64,000 nt of DNA from contig NZ_BDCH01000001.1 in the NCBI RefSeq assembly GCF_001613405.1, positions 62,001 to 126,000 on the forward strand. The letters run 5' to 3'. Within the stretch, counting starts at the first letter, position 1, and every line of letters starts with the position of its first letter. The notes beneath the pieces are model-generated. The model was not told where the DNA came from. It saw nothing but the letters and a program-made list of their open reading frames with translations, and did not search any database. The DNA comes from Nocardia crassostreae. Lineage in GTDB: Bacteria; Actinomycetota; Actinomycetes; Mycobacteriales; Mycobacteriaceae. Made by a program: the position numbers and the translations under genes. Positions 52,694-60,953 of the stretch are shown piece by piece.

Positions 52694-54757
52694 TCAGCCG
52701 ATCTCGAACTCGTCGCTGACCCCGGTGAACGGGCGCAGCGCCCCGTCGCCGGTGAGCTGATCCGCGAAGTGCTGGAACCGGTAGCGCCCGGGCGCCGCAT
52801 CGGCCGGAACATCCCAGGTGAACCGGGCCACCGAGACATTGCCGTCGCGCTTGCTCCAGAAGAACTTCACCGCCCATTCGCCCTCGTTGGCGACCCGCGA
52901 CCAGCCGGAACCGGTGGCGCGCTGCACTTCCAGGAAGGTGCCGCCGCGCCGCGGATTGTGTTTGGGGTGCGCGGAGACGAATTCCACGGCGGCCTGGCCG
53001 CCGCGCGCACAGAACCCGGCGGGCTGGGTGAGGACATCGCCGAAGCTTGTTCCGGGCAGCGTGGCGTCCGGGCCCGGGGCCGCAACGAAATTCGGCTGCA
53101 CAGTCGAGATGTCGCGCGGGGCCGGGCCCCGGGGCACCGTCTGCTGCGCGGCGAATGCCGTTGCCAGCCTGTGGAATTCCTGTTGATAGGCCGGAAGGGT
53201 GTAGCGCCCGTACAGTGTCGACCCGCCCTCGTACTGCTTGGCGTCGTACTCCTCGGGCGTGGACACGTATTCGTGGTAGCCGTTGGCGTAGCCCTGCATG
53301 AGCACCTGTTCCGGATCGACGCCCAAGGCCGCCGCCACGGTGCGCCGGATGCGTAGCCCGGACACGATGGTGAATTCCGCACCGCCACAGGCCAGATAGA
53401 GCTCGCCGATGCGCACCAGCTGGATCGGCACCACATTCGGCACCCATCCGGCCGGGGGCAGCAGGCCCAGCGGCGCCACGATGGCCTTGGGGGCCTGGGC
53501 GTCGGTCAGCCAATCCGGCACGGGCCGGTTCACGCCGCCGAGCGCGTCCACGAAGGGATTGCGCACGCCCTCGGGAATCGGCACGCCCGGCAGGCCCGGC
53601 CCGTCCTCGGTGCTGCCCGCGATGAGCGCGACACCCGCGCACGCGGGCGCGGTGTGGCGCGGCCCGCCGGTTCCGGTCCAGCGCGCGTCCACCTCGATAT
53701 CGGCGATATCGATGTAACAGAGCAGGCCGCCCACCTGCCCGCCGAGCGGCCGCGCCGCGGCGAGCGCGGCCTTACCGGCGCGATATTGGCGCTCGCCGAT
53801 GATGCGGGTGTTCTCGAACTCGTTGTCGGTGGGCCCGGAGGTGGGGCTCAGGTTCAGATTCGGGGACATATCGCCGGAGTTGGTCTGCGGGAAGGCCGCA
53901 ATGAAATCGGCGCCGTCCAGATACCGCACGCCGTGCTCACCGTGTTCGAAGGCGTAGGACGCATAACCCTTGTTGTCGCCACTGATGAGCCGGTTCTTGT
54001 TGCTCATGGAGGTGTTGTGGGTGGCGAACCAGGTGATGGCGCCGACCGGTCGGCCGCCCTTGCGCAAGGACAGCACCGTGACGGCCGGATCGATGGCATT
54101 TGGAAAATACTGTTTGTCGGCTTCGGGATTGCGTTCGAAGGCGATTCGCGACCGGTTCACGCTGGCGTCGTGCAATTCGCTGCGCCCGATATGCAAGCTT
54201 CCGGGTCCGAGATCGGCGTCCGCGGCGGCAATGGCCTCCACGATGGCCGCCACCTCGATGTCGTACACCTGCTGCTGGAAACCCAGAATCGAGAGGTTGT
54301 AGGCGTAGTCGTGGGCGGCGCCGCCGCAGGTGGCGTGCGAATGCGTGGAGGTGAGCAGCACGTTCTGCTCGGTGTAGCGGTCACCGAAGCGCCGGGCCAG
54401 GGCCGCCATGACGCCGCGGTACACGGATCCGAAGATCATGCCGTTGTCGGCGATGGCGTAGACGATGCGCTGCCCGCCGCTCGCGATCACGTAGGCGCGC
54501 AGGTGGATTCCGGCGGTGTCCTGCCCGAACTGCGAGTAGCCCATCATTCCGCATTCGGCCGCGGGGCCGGTGATGTCCGAAATGCCCACGCCAATGAGGT
54601 AATCGCCCGAATCGGCACGAGCCTCGCTTTCCGGGAGCGCGAGCGAACCGGCCACGGCCAGCGCCGCGGCGCCCGCGGCCGCCCCGGCCAGGACCGTTCG
54701 CCGCGAGACCGATCCGGGCTGTTCCCGCTCGGCCGTTTCCTTGTCCGGCACCGGCAT
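52694..54757 (-). CDS. Secreted neutral ceramidase (Tat substrate)
   Basis: 687 residues. The N-terminal SRRTVLAGAAAGAAALAVAGSLALPESEA is a twin-arginine signal. The neutral/alkaline ceramidase domain follows (IGVGISDITGPAAECGMMGYSQFGQDTAGIHLRAYV), with the nucleophile region TNSGDMSPNLNL and zinc-site segments LTSTHSHATCGG and TWFATHNTSM. The last ~130 residues are the immunoglobulin-like domain. It cleaves ceramides to sphingosine and fatty acid outside the cell; M. tuberculosis has a relative (Rv0669c). GAGGAGG precedes the ATG. The divergent TetR gene is its likely regulator. Confidence 0.92.
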   Translation of the reverse strand: MPVPDKETAEREQPGSVSRRTVLAGAAAGAAALAVAGSLALPESEARADSGDYLIGVGISDITGPAAECGMMGYSQFGQDTAGIHLRAYVIASGGQRIVYAIADNGMIFGSVYRGVMAALARRFGDRYTEQNVLLTSTHSHATCGGAAHDYAYNLSILGFQQQVYDIEVAAIVEAIAAADADLGPGSLHIGRSELHDASVNRSRIAFERNPEADKQYFPNAIDPAVTVLSLRKGGRPVGAITWFATHNTSMSNKNRLISGDNKGYASYAFEHGEHGVRYLDGADFIAAFPQTNSGDMSPNLNLSPTSGPTDNEFENTRIIGERQYRAGKAALAAARPLGGQVGGLLCYIDIADIEVDARWTGTGGPRHTAPACAGVALIAGSTEDGPGLPGVPIPEGVRNPFVDALGGVNRPVPDWLTDAQAPKAIVAPLGLLPPAGWVPNVVPIQLVRIGELYLACGGAEFTIVSGLRIRRTVAAALGVDPEQVLMQGYANGYHEYVSTPEEYDAKQYEGGSTLYGRYTLPAYQQEFHRLATAFAAQQTVPRGPAPRDISTVQPNFVAAPGPDATLPGTSFGDVLTQPAGFCARGGQAAVEFVSAHPKHNPRRGGTFLEVQRATGSGWSRVANEGEWAVKFFWSKRDGNVSVARFTWDVPADAAPGRYRFQHFADQLTGDGALRPFTGVSDEFEIG

Positions 54758-54797
54758 TCGCGCCTCCTCACGAGTTTGGATGCGAGCGAACCATAGA

Positions 54798-54815
54798 ACT
54801 GGACGGGCGTCCAGT
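54798..54815. promoter_or_regulatory. 8-2-8 palindrome, candidate TetR operator
   Basis: ACTGGACG-GG-CGTCCAGT lies between the divergent ceramidase and TetR genes, 41 bases before the ceramidase ATG. Its size and symmetry fit TetR binding. Confidence 0.6.
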
Positions 54816-54837
54816 CGAGATTTCCGGAGCGTGCGAA

Positions 54838-54866
54838 TTGACTGCGCGCGCCGCGAGCGCTTAACT
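54838..54866 (+). promoter_or_regulatory. Putative promoter of the TetR gene
   Basis: TTGACT (54838-54843), a 17-base spacer and TTAACT (54861-54866), ending 7 bases before the GTG start; a leaderless mRNA is implied. Confidence 0.45.
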
Positions 54867-54873
54867 CTGCGGG

Positions 54874-55500
54874 GTGTCCTCCCGATTGAGCGTCGAAGAA
54901 CGACGGGCCCACCTTATCGAGGCAGCCATCGGCCTTGCCGAAAAAAAGGGCGTGGCAGGAGTTACCACGCGCGATGTGGCACAGGCAGCCGGTGCTTCGC
55001 TCGGTGTGGTGCATTACTGTTTCGAAAACAAGGATCAGCTCATGACCGAGCTGGTCAAGGCCCTCTCGATGGAATTGCGCGATTCCGTCGATGCCAACGA
55101 AGCGGTATGGCAAGACGTCGGAACTGGAAAAGAAGCGCTTCAAAAATTGGTGCGCGCCGGTCTGGAACTCATGTGGTTGAACATAGAAGCCACTCCGGAA
55201 CGGCAGTTGCTCACCTATGAAACGACGACCTACGCACTCCGCGAAGGCGAACAAACTCCGGCAAAACTCGCCATTGCCCGCGAGCAGTACACCTTCAACG
55301 ACTCCACCGTCGCCGACATCATCGAGCACGCCCGCGAAGCGACCGGCACCCAGTGGACCGTCGGCGTCGGCACCCTGAGCCGCTTCATGCTCGCCACCAT
55401 CGACGGCATCGTGCTGCGCTGGCTGGTCGACAACGACAGCGCCGCCGTCCGCGAGCAACTGGACGTCCTGGCCCGGATGATCACCTCGCACGCCGCCTGA
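54874..55500 (+). CDS. TetR-family transcriptional regulator
   Basis: 208 residues from GTG at 54874. N-terminal helix-turn-helix: VEERRAHLIEAAIGLAEKKGVAGVTTRDVAQAAGASLGVVHYCFENKDQLMTELVKAL, similar to BetI/AcrR-type regulators with a TetR_C_6-like ligand domain. Divergent from the ceramidase gene, 116 bases away, with the 8-2-8 palindrome between; it probably represses ceramidase and perhaps responds to a lipid product. Confidence 0.88.
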   Translation: MSSRLSVEERRAHLIEAAIGLAEKKGVAGVTTRDVAQAAGASLGVVHYCFENKDQLMTELVKALSMELRDSVDANEAVWQDVGTGKEALQKLVRAGLELMWLNIEATPERQLLTYETTTYALREGEQTPAKLAIAREQYTFNDSTVADIIEHAREATGTQWTVGVGTLSRFMLATIDGIVLRWLVDNDSAAVREQLDVLARMITSHAA

Positions 55501-55565
55501 GCGAACCGCCATACGTCCGGCCGATTTCGGTGCGGCGCTATCGGACATAGCGCCGCACCGCGGCG

Positions 55566-58500
55566 CTAATCGTTGTCGTCCGTGCGCGTTTCGACGGTGG
55601 TGCGGCGCGGGGCCCGCACGTGGGTCACATCGCCGTCGCGCCACCAGGGCACGGATACCGTCGCCTCGTAGGCGCCCGACAGCCGCACCAGCAGCTCGTC
55701 GTGGACGACGAGTTCACCGGTGGGCGCGGGCATATCGAATTGCAGGCGCAGCAGGACACCGAGCGGGTCGGCGGCCCAGGTGGTGGCTCGGCCGGTGCTC
55801 ACCACCTCGGCGGCGACGGCCTGTGAGGCGAGCGGGAGGTCGAGCAGATCGGCGAGAGCCTCGGCGGCGGCGATATCGCCGACCACCAGGCGGTCGGCGG
55901 GCAGCGCCGGGCCGAACCAGGGGCGGTCCAGGACGAATGCGTCGGCGGTGTCGATGACCGCGCCCGACAGGGCGCGCACATGCGGCGGCAGGTCCAGATC
56001 GTCCGCGTCCAGCAGCCCGGCGGCGACCGCCTCGGCCAGCCGGACATGGGTGTGTGAGATCGCTTCCGGATTGGGCATTCTCGCCGGATCGGCCAGTGCG
56101 TCGAGGAGTTCCTCGGCCAGATGGGCGGTCATCACCTCGGGATCGGCGAGCACACCACGCAGTACCGCCAGATCCTGAGCGGAGAAGCCCGGCAGTTGTG
56201 GCAGCAGACCCGTGAACAGAATATCGTCCGGATGCCGCATGAGGCCCAGCTGGATGCCGTCGATATGCGCGTGCAGCCGCAGCCACCAGGCCGTGTAGCC
56301 GTCGCGATCGGCCAGTAGCGGGCGGGTGGCGGGATCGGCGAGCAAGAGCCGCAAGGCTTCCGGCCACTCCCCGTCGTCCACCAGATCCAGATCGCGGACC
56401 GCGGTCAGCTCCGGCGGATCCTCGGCGAGGCCCTCCCACCACGACTCCTCATCGTCGAGATGGTGATCCGGGCCGGTCGGATCCGATTCAGTGACCAGGG
56501 TGAAACTCCAGCCCACGCCGACGGCGCGCAGCGCTTCGCTCCCGTAGCGCTCCAGCGTCTCCGCCGCGACCGTCTCGAACGGCGAGTCCGCCACCAGCAC
56601 GCGCCCCAGCGGGGCCTCCGGCAGCAGCAGTTCGTCCGCGGGGCTCAATTCGCCATGGGCATCGGGCAATTCGATCAATCCAAGCCAGGTGGGCAGCGCC
56701 CCCTGCCCGGCGGCGGCGTGTCCGGCCAGGCCCAGCACCGCGTCCACGGTATCCGGATCGCTCGGATCGTCCTCCAGAATCGCCTGCAGGCCGGGATCAT
56801 TCAGCAGATCCTCCGCCGACGCGGCCCGCGCACCCAACCGACCCAGCAGCTCGTGCGCCGCCTCCGGATGCACCAACCGCGCCCAGTGCACCGGAATCGC
56901 GCTCTCCAGCCGATCATCCAGCACCGTCGTGCGCGGCCCCGTCACCAGCCGCCCGTCCGCCAGCGGCACCGCCAGCGCCCCCAACTCCTCCACCGCCAGC
57001 GGATCGGTCACGGACGGCTCCAGTGCGTCGTACAGCGAATACCACCACTGCGGTTCCCGCTCCAGACTGCTCGACAACTCCGCGATCCGCGCCAACCCGA
57101 TCCGATGCACATCCAGCACCCCAAGCGCATCGGCATACATCCGCCCCGACAACTCCGGAATCACCAGCGGCCCGACAACTTCCGCCAGCAGCTCCGCCAA
57201 TTCCCCAGTCACACCGGTGAACACACTCGCCCGCCCCGGCCGCTCCACCGGATCCGCGGCAAGGGCCGTGCCATCCGCGGCGTCCGCGAAGGCGGAAGGG
57301 CGATCGCCCCCGGCGCGGACAGTGTCACTCCCGCGCCGCGTATCCACCGCGGGCGCGGGGTCCATATCGAACAACGCGCCCTGCCCACCCTCGGCAAAGC
57401 CGGGGTTGCGCGCATCGCCGTCGTCATCCCGGTCGGCGCCTCCGCCCGAAGTCGCGCTCGGTGCGATGGATTCTCCGTGGGATGCGGCGGATTCGTAGCC
57501 GAGCAGGGTGTCATCGGGCAGGGCGGGTGCGGGGTCGCCCGCTTGTCGCGGCGACAGGACGGGGAGCCAGGCGTGGTCGCGCAGTTCGGCGACGAGGGCC
57601 TCGCGCAGGAGGCTGTCGGCCTCGCTGCGGGCGAAGGCCGGGAGCGGTACCAGGACCAGGCGGTCGCGGGGTGGGAGGGCGCGGGCGAAATCCGCATAGC
57701 CCGAGGCCAATTCCGCGAGGTGCGCGCCCGGGAGCAGGCGGCGGCGGTCCGGCTGCATGGGGATGTCGGCGATCAGCAGGGCGGGCAGGGACAGCTCTTC
57801 GTCGGAGCGGGTCGGTGCGCGCAGGACGTCGAGGTGCGCGGCGACCGGGCGGCCGTCGCGGACGGGCAGCAGCCAGCGGGCCCGCTCGGTCCGGTACTGC
57901 CACCAGCGGCGGTCGGCGTCCTCCGGCCCGCTGACCCGGATTTCCTGAATTCCGTCCGCGAGATCGGCCACCTCGGCGGCGATCTCGTCGTCCTCGATCC
58001 GGATGTACTGCAGGGCGGGCAGTTCCAGCAGCAGGTCCACGGCCTCGTCGCGCATGCCCGCGAGCAGTTCGACCGTGTCCACGTCCGCGCGCAGTCGCAG
58101 CACGATCTCGCTGTCGAATCCGGCGGCCGGCTTCTCGTCGATGGCCCACGCCAATCGCAGTGCGGGCGGCTGGAATTCGCCCTCGACCTCCGGAATCTCG
58201 ATCCCCTGCGCCCCCAGCAGCGCCCAGGTCTCCGCCCGCGAGAACCGCACCGAACCACCCGTGGACCGGAACTCGATCTCCTCGGAAACGCTCAGGACCG
58301 CGGTGAACCCCACGCCGAACCGTCCGACGGCGGCATCCGCCCCCGACTTGGCCGAGGCCCGCAGCGCCGTCAGCGCGTGCACCCCCGAAACATCCATCCC
58401 CACAACGGTATTCGCAATGTGCAGCGTCCGCCCGTCCAGCCACACCGCAACCCGCCCGGCCACCCCCGCCTTGGCCGCCGCATCCGCCGCATTCTGCGCC

Positions 58501-58655
58501 AACTCGGTCAGCACCCGATCCCGATACCCCGACCGCACCAGATCGGCCTCGCTAGCCGCATCCTCACGCAACCGAGTGGGCGACCCCCGCCAAGCCGCCA
58601 CCACCCCCGCGCGCAATGCCTCGGTCCCGAACGAATCCCCCACCTCAGTACTCAC
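55566..58655 (-). CDS. Large GHKL ATPase with sacsin N-terminal-like domain
   Basis: About 1029 residues. The N-terminal ~200 residues are a sacsin/Hsp90-like GHKL ATP-binding domain: YRDRVLTELAQNAADAAAKAG (N box with the Asn), VGRFGVGFTAVL (G box) and RSTGGSVRFSRAE. The rest has no recognised domains but has acidic and Leu-rich stretches and a low-complexity linker around 400-470. Such proteins occur beside DUF3027 in actinobacteria; they may be chaperone-like. The start is uncertain: the GTG at 58655 lies after GGGGATCG, while an upstream GTG (58688) is also possible. Confidence 0.75.
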   Translation of the reverse strand: MSTEVGDSFGTEALRAGVVAAWRGSPTRLREDAASEADLVRSGYRDRVLTELAQNAADAAAKAGVAGRVAVWLDGRTLHIANTVVGMDVSGVHALTALRASAKSGADAAVGRFGVGFTAVLSVSEEIEFRSTGGSVRFSRAETWALLGAQGIEIPEVEGEFQPPALRLAWAIDEKPAAGFDSEIVLRLRADVDTVELLAGMRDEAVDLLLELPALQYIRIEDDEIAAEVADLADGIQEIRVSGPEDADRRWWQYRTERARWLLPVRDGRPVAAHLDVLRAPTRSDEELSLPALLIADIPMQPDRRRLLPGAHLAELASGYADFARALPPRDRLVLVPLPAFARSEADSLLREALVAELRDHAWLPVLSPRQAGDPAPALPDDTLLGYESAASHGESIAPSATSGGGADRDDDGDARNPGFAEGGQGALFDMDPAPAVDTRRGSDTVRAGGDRPSAFADAADGTALAADPVERPGRASVFTGVTGELAELLAEVVGPLVIPELSGRMYADALGVLDVHRIGLARIAELSSSLEREPQWWYSLYDALEPSVTDPLAVEELGALAVPLADGRLVTGPRTTVLDDRLESAIPVHWARLVHPEAAHELLGRLGARAASAEDLLNDPGLQAILEDDPSDPDTVDAVLGLAGHAAAGQGALPTWLGLIELPDAHGELSPADELLLPEAPLGRVLVADSPFETVAAETLERYGSEALRAVGVGWSFTLVTESDPTGPDHHLDDEESWWEGLAEDPPELTAVRDLDLVDDGEWPEALRLLLADPATRPLLADRDGYTAWWLRLHAHIDGIQLGLMRHPDDILFTGLLPQLPGFSAQDLAVLRGVLADPEVMTAHLAEELLDALADPARMPNPEAISHTHVRLAEAVAAGLLDADDLDLPPHVRALSGAVIDTADAFVLDRPWFGPALPADRLVVGDIAAAEALADLLDLPLASQAVAAEVVSTGRATTWAADPLGVLLRLQFDMPAPTGELVVHDELLVRLSGAYEATVSVPWWRDGDVTHVRAPRRTTVETRTDDND

Positions 58656-58745
58656 CGATCCCCACGCCCTTTCCAGTTCGCCAGACACCGACGCCAAGCA
58701 ACTCCCAGACGCTACCCGCCACCGCCGCCGCAAGATCACCCCGGC

Positions 58746-58811
58746 TTCACACCCTTCGTCGCGGCTTCACACCCTCTGTACAGGGTGTGAACTCACGGGA
58801 AAGGGTGTGAA
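58746..58811. repeat. Four copies of a 10-bp box in nested inverted arrangement
   Basis: TTCACACCCT at 58746-58755 and 58766-58775; its reverse complement AGGGTGTGAA at 58782-58791 and 58802-58811. The inner pair is a 10-6-10 dyad around CTGTAC, and the outer copies are 20 bases from the inner ones on each side. It sits between the DUF3027 stop and the ATPase start. Confidence 0.85.
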
Positions 58812-58823
58812 CTCAGGGTTGTG

Positions 58824-60062
58824 TCAGCGGTACGGCTCAGTGCGAATCCGGTGCGCCGGGCCGATTCGGCTGGGGGCACCGTTTTCGGGTTCCACCTGGA
58901 CCGCGGTGACGACCCAGGCGTCGTCGTACTTGGCGTCCGGATCGACATCGAACAGCGCGATCGGACCATTGTTCGGCGCATCGGACTCGGGCGCCTCGGG
59001 CGCGGAAACATCGGCCGCACCGGCGTTCACGGCCTCGGCCGGGGCGGCGATCTCGACCTCGGTGACCACCGCGTCCTCGGCGATCGCATCGGCGCGGTCC
59101 ACCACGCCCGATTCGACCTGAGGATCCGCGATGTCCGAAACGGGCTCGGCCGCAGTCTCGTCAGCGTCGGCGGGGGCCGTGTTCTCAGCCGCGTCGGCGT
59201 TATCCACCGCGTCGGCGCTGTCCGCCGGGGCGGATTCGGCCTGTTCAGCGGCGGTCGAATCCGACTCGGGGGCAGGGTCGTTCGCAGGAGGCTCGACCGG
59301 CTCGGGCTTGCGGAGGTCTGCGGCGGGGATGACTTCCACGGCGGCGGAGTCGTAGGGCTCGTAGAGGGGGGAGCCGCTGCCGGTGGGGACGACCGTGTCG
59401 GAGTGGGCGCCGCAGCCGTATCGCATGTGGACGACGTGGCCGTCGGCGCCCATCGCATTGGCGCACACGCCGAAGGCGGCGTGCAGGGAGCCCGCCATGG
59501 GGGTGAAGAAGCCGCAGACGCCGCAGGTGGCGGGGGCGGAGCGGGCCATATCGGTTTCGGGGCCGAAGGCGGAGTACCAGCGGTCGGCGGCTTCCAGGCG
59601 GCCCTCGCGGCTGAGGACCTGGGTGCGGCCGAGACCGAGTTCGAGGGCGACCTCGTCGACGGCCGGATCGCCGGTCGCGACATAGCCGGGAACGAGGCGG
59701 GGGTCGTCGGGCGGCGGGGCCAGCAGATCGCCGGGCGCCAGATCGCCGGGGCGAATGCGCTGATCCCACGGAATGAAATCGGGGGCGACGAGGGCGTCCG
59801 GTCCGGGCAGCAGCGCCGATTCACTGACGGTGGCGTGCTCGGCCTCCGGCGGGGCCGCCACCACCACCGCCCACTGCCAGCCGCGATAGCCGGGCAGGGT
59901 GGCCTCGAAATGATGGGTGGCCGAGGATTCGTCCTCGGCGGTCACGCCCAGATGGGCGCCGACGCCGACCGGCTCCAACTCCAGGAGCGCACGCCTTGCC
60001 AGGTCGACCGCCTCCGCCAGGATGGGCCGAACACCGGGCTCCGAAACTCCAACCGCGCTCAC
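58824..60062 (-). CDS. DUF3027 protein (Rv0877-like)
   Basis: 412 residues from a GTG at 60062. The N-terminal ~260 residues match DUF3027: LARRALLELEPVGVGAHLGVTAEDESSATHHFEATLPGYRGWQWAVVVAA, FIPWDQRIRPGDLAPGDLL, and the small Cys motif TCGVCGFFTPMAGSLHAAFGVCAN with further conserved Asp/His. The last ~130 residues are an Ala/Asp/Glu/Pro-rich disordered tail. Family conserved in actinobacteria; function unknown. It is divergent from a glutaminyl-cyclase-like lipoprotein gene, 17 bases away, and upstream of the large ATPase. Confidence 0.88.
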   Translation of the reverse strand: MSAVGVSEPGVRPILAEAVDLARRALLELEPVGVGAHLGVTAEDESSATHHFEATLPGYRGWQWAVVVAAPPEAEHATVSESALLPGPDALVAPDFIPWDQRIRPGDLAPGDLLAPPPDDPRLVPGYVATGDPAVDEVALELGLGRTQVLSREGRLEAADRWYSAFGPETDMARSAPATCGVCGFFTPMAGSLHAAFGVCANAMGADGHVVHMRYGCGAHSDTVVPTGSGSPLYEPYDSAAVEVIPAADLRKPEPVEPPANDPAPESDSTAAEQAESAPADSADAVDNADAAENTAPADADETAAEPVSDIADPQVESGVVDRADAIAEDAVVTEVEIAAPAEAVNAGAADVSAPEAPESDAPNNGPIALFDVDPDAKYDDAWVVTAVQVEPENGAPSRIGPAHRIRTEPYR

Positions 60063-60079
60063 GCCCTACATTTTGCCGT

Positions 60080-60862
60080 ATGGAGCGCAAACCCTGTGCA
60101 CCGGTAGCGGCCGTCCCGATCCTGCTGACCACGGCCCTGTGCCTGGCCGCCTGCGGGACCGGCGACGACACGCCGTCGCTGCGCGCCGAAGTGGTCGCCA
60201 CCCACCCGCACGACACCGGCGCGTTCACCGAAGGACTCGAGGTCGACGGCCCGGTGCTGTACGAGAGCACCGGCCTGACCGGCAAGTCGTATATCCGCGC
60301 CACCGAACTGGCCACCGGCGCCGAACTGGCCCGCGCCGACCTACCCCCGCCCATGTTCGGGGAGGGCATCACCCGGGCCGGAAATCTGCTCTGGCAGGTC
60401 ACCTATCACGACGGCATCGCCATCGCCCGCGATCCGGTCACCCTCGCCGAGGTCCGCCGCGCCGCCTACGACGGCGAGGGCTGGGGCCTGTGCACCCGCA
60501 ACGGCCGCATCGTCATGAGCAATGGCGGCTCCACCCTCACCTTCCGCGATCCGGAAACCTTCGCCCCCACCGGTTCCGTGGCCCTCACCAGCCGGACGGA
60601 TACGCGGCTCAACGAACTCGATTGCGCCCCGGACGGTTCCGTCTACGCCAATGCCTGGCCCACCGAAACGATCCTGCGCATCGACCCGGACACCGGGAAT
60701 GTCCTGGATGTGATCGACGCCTCGGGCCTGCTACCCGAGTCCGACCGCACCCCCGGCACCGATGTCCTCAACGGCATCGCCCACCTTCCCGGCACCGACC
60801 GTTTCCTGCTCACCGGAAAGAACTGGCCGACCACCTACGAAGTCCGTTTCGTCCCGAAATAA
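60080..60862 (+). CDS. Glutaminyl-peptide cyclotransferase-like lipoprotein
   Basis: 260 residues. A signal peptide with the lipobox LAAC (ILLTTALCLAACGTGDD) anchors it to the membrane. The rest is a beta-propeller of the plant/bacterial glutamine cyclotransferase family (PF05096): HPHDTGAFTEGLEVDGPVLYESTGLTGKSYIR, LNELDCAPDGSVYANAWPTETILRIDPDTG, and DVLNGIAHLPGTDRFLLTGKNW. It would convert N-terminal Gln of exported proteins to pyroglutamate. ATG at 60080, 10 bases after TACATT, with no strong ribosome site. Confidence 0.85.
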   Translation: MERKPCAPVAAVPILLTTALCLAACGTGDDTPSLRAEVVATHPHDTGAFTEGLEVDGPVLYESTGLTGKSYIRATELATGAELARADLPPPMFGEGITRAGNLLWQVTYHDGIAIARDPVTLAEVRRAAYDGEGWGLCTRNGRIVMSNGGSTLTFRDPETFAPTGSVALTSRTDTRLNELDCAPDGSVYANAWPTETILRIDPDTGNVLDVIDASGLLPESDRTPGTDVLNGIAHLPGTDRFLLTGKNWPTTYEVRFVPK

Positions 60863-60953
60863 GCCGTCCTCGAATGAACAACGAGGGAATCTGTGGCATC
60901 GCACACCGGCGGTAGTGCGACCGCACTCGTTCGACACTGCAAGAATTGAACGC

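Noticed and set aside
56460..58790. Very long plus-strand open frame opposite the sacsin-like ATPase
   Set aside because: Arg/Pro/His-rich translation typical of antisense frames in GC-rich genes; the minus-strand frame carries the GHKL motifs.
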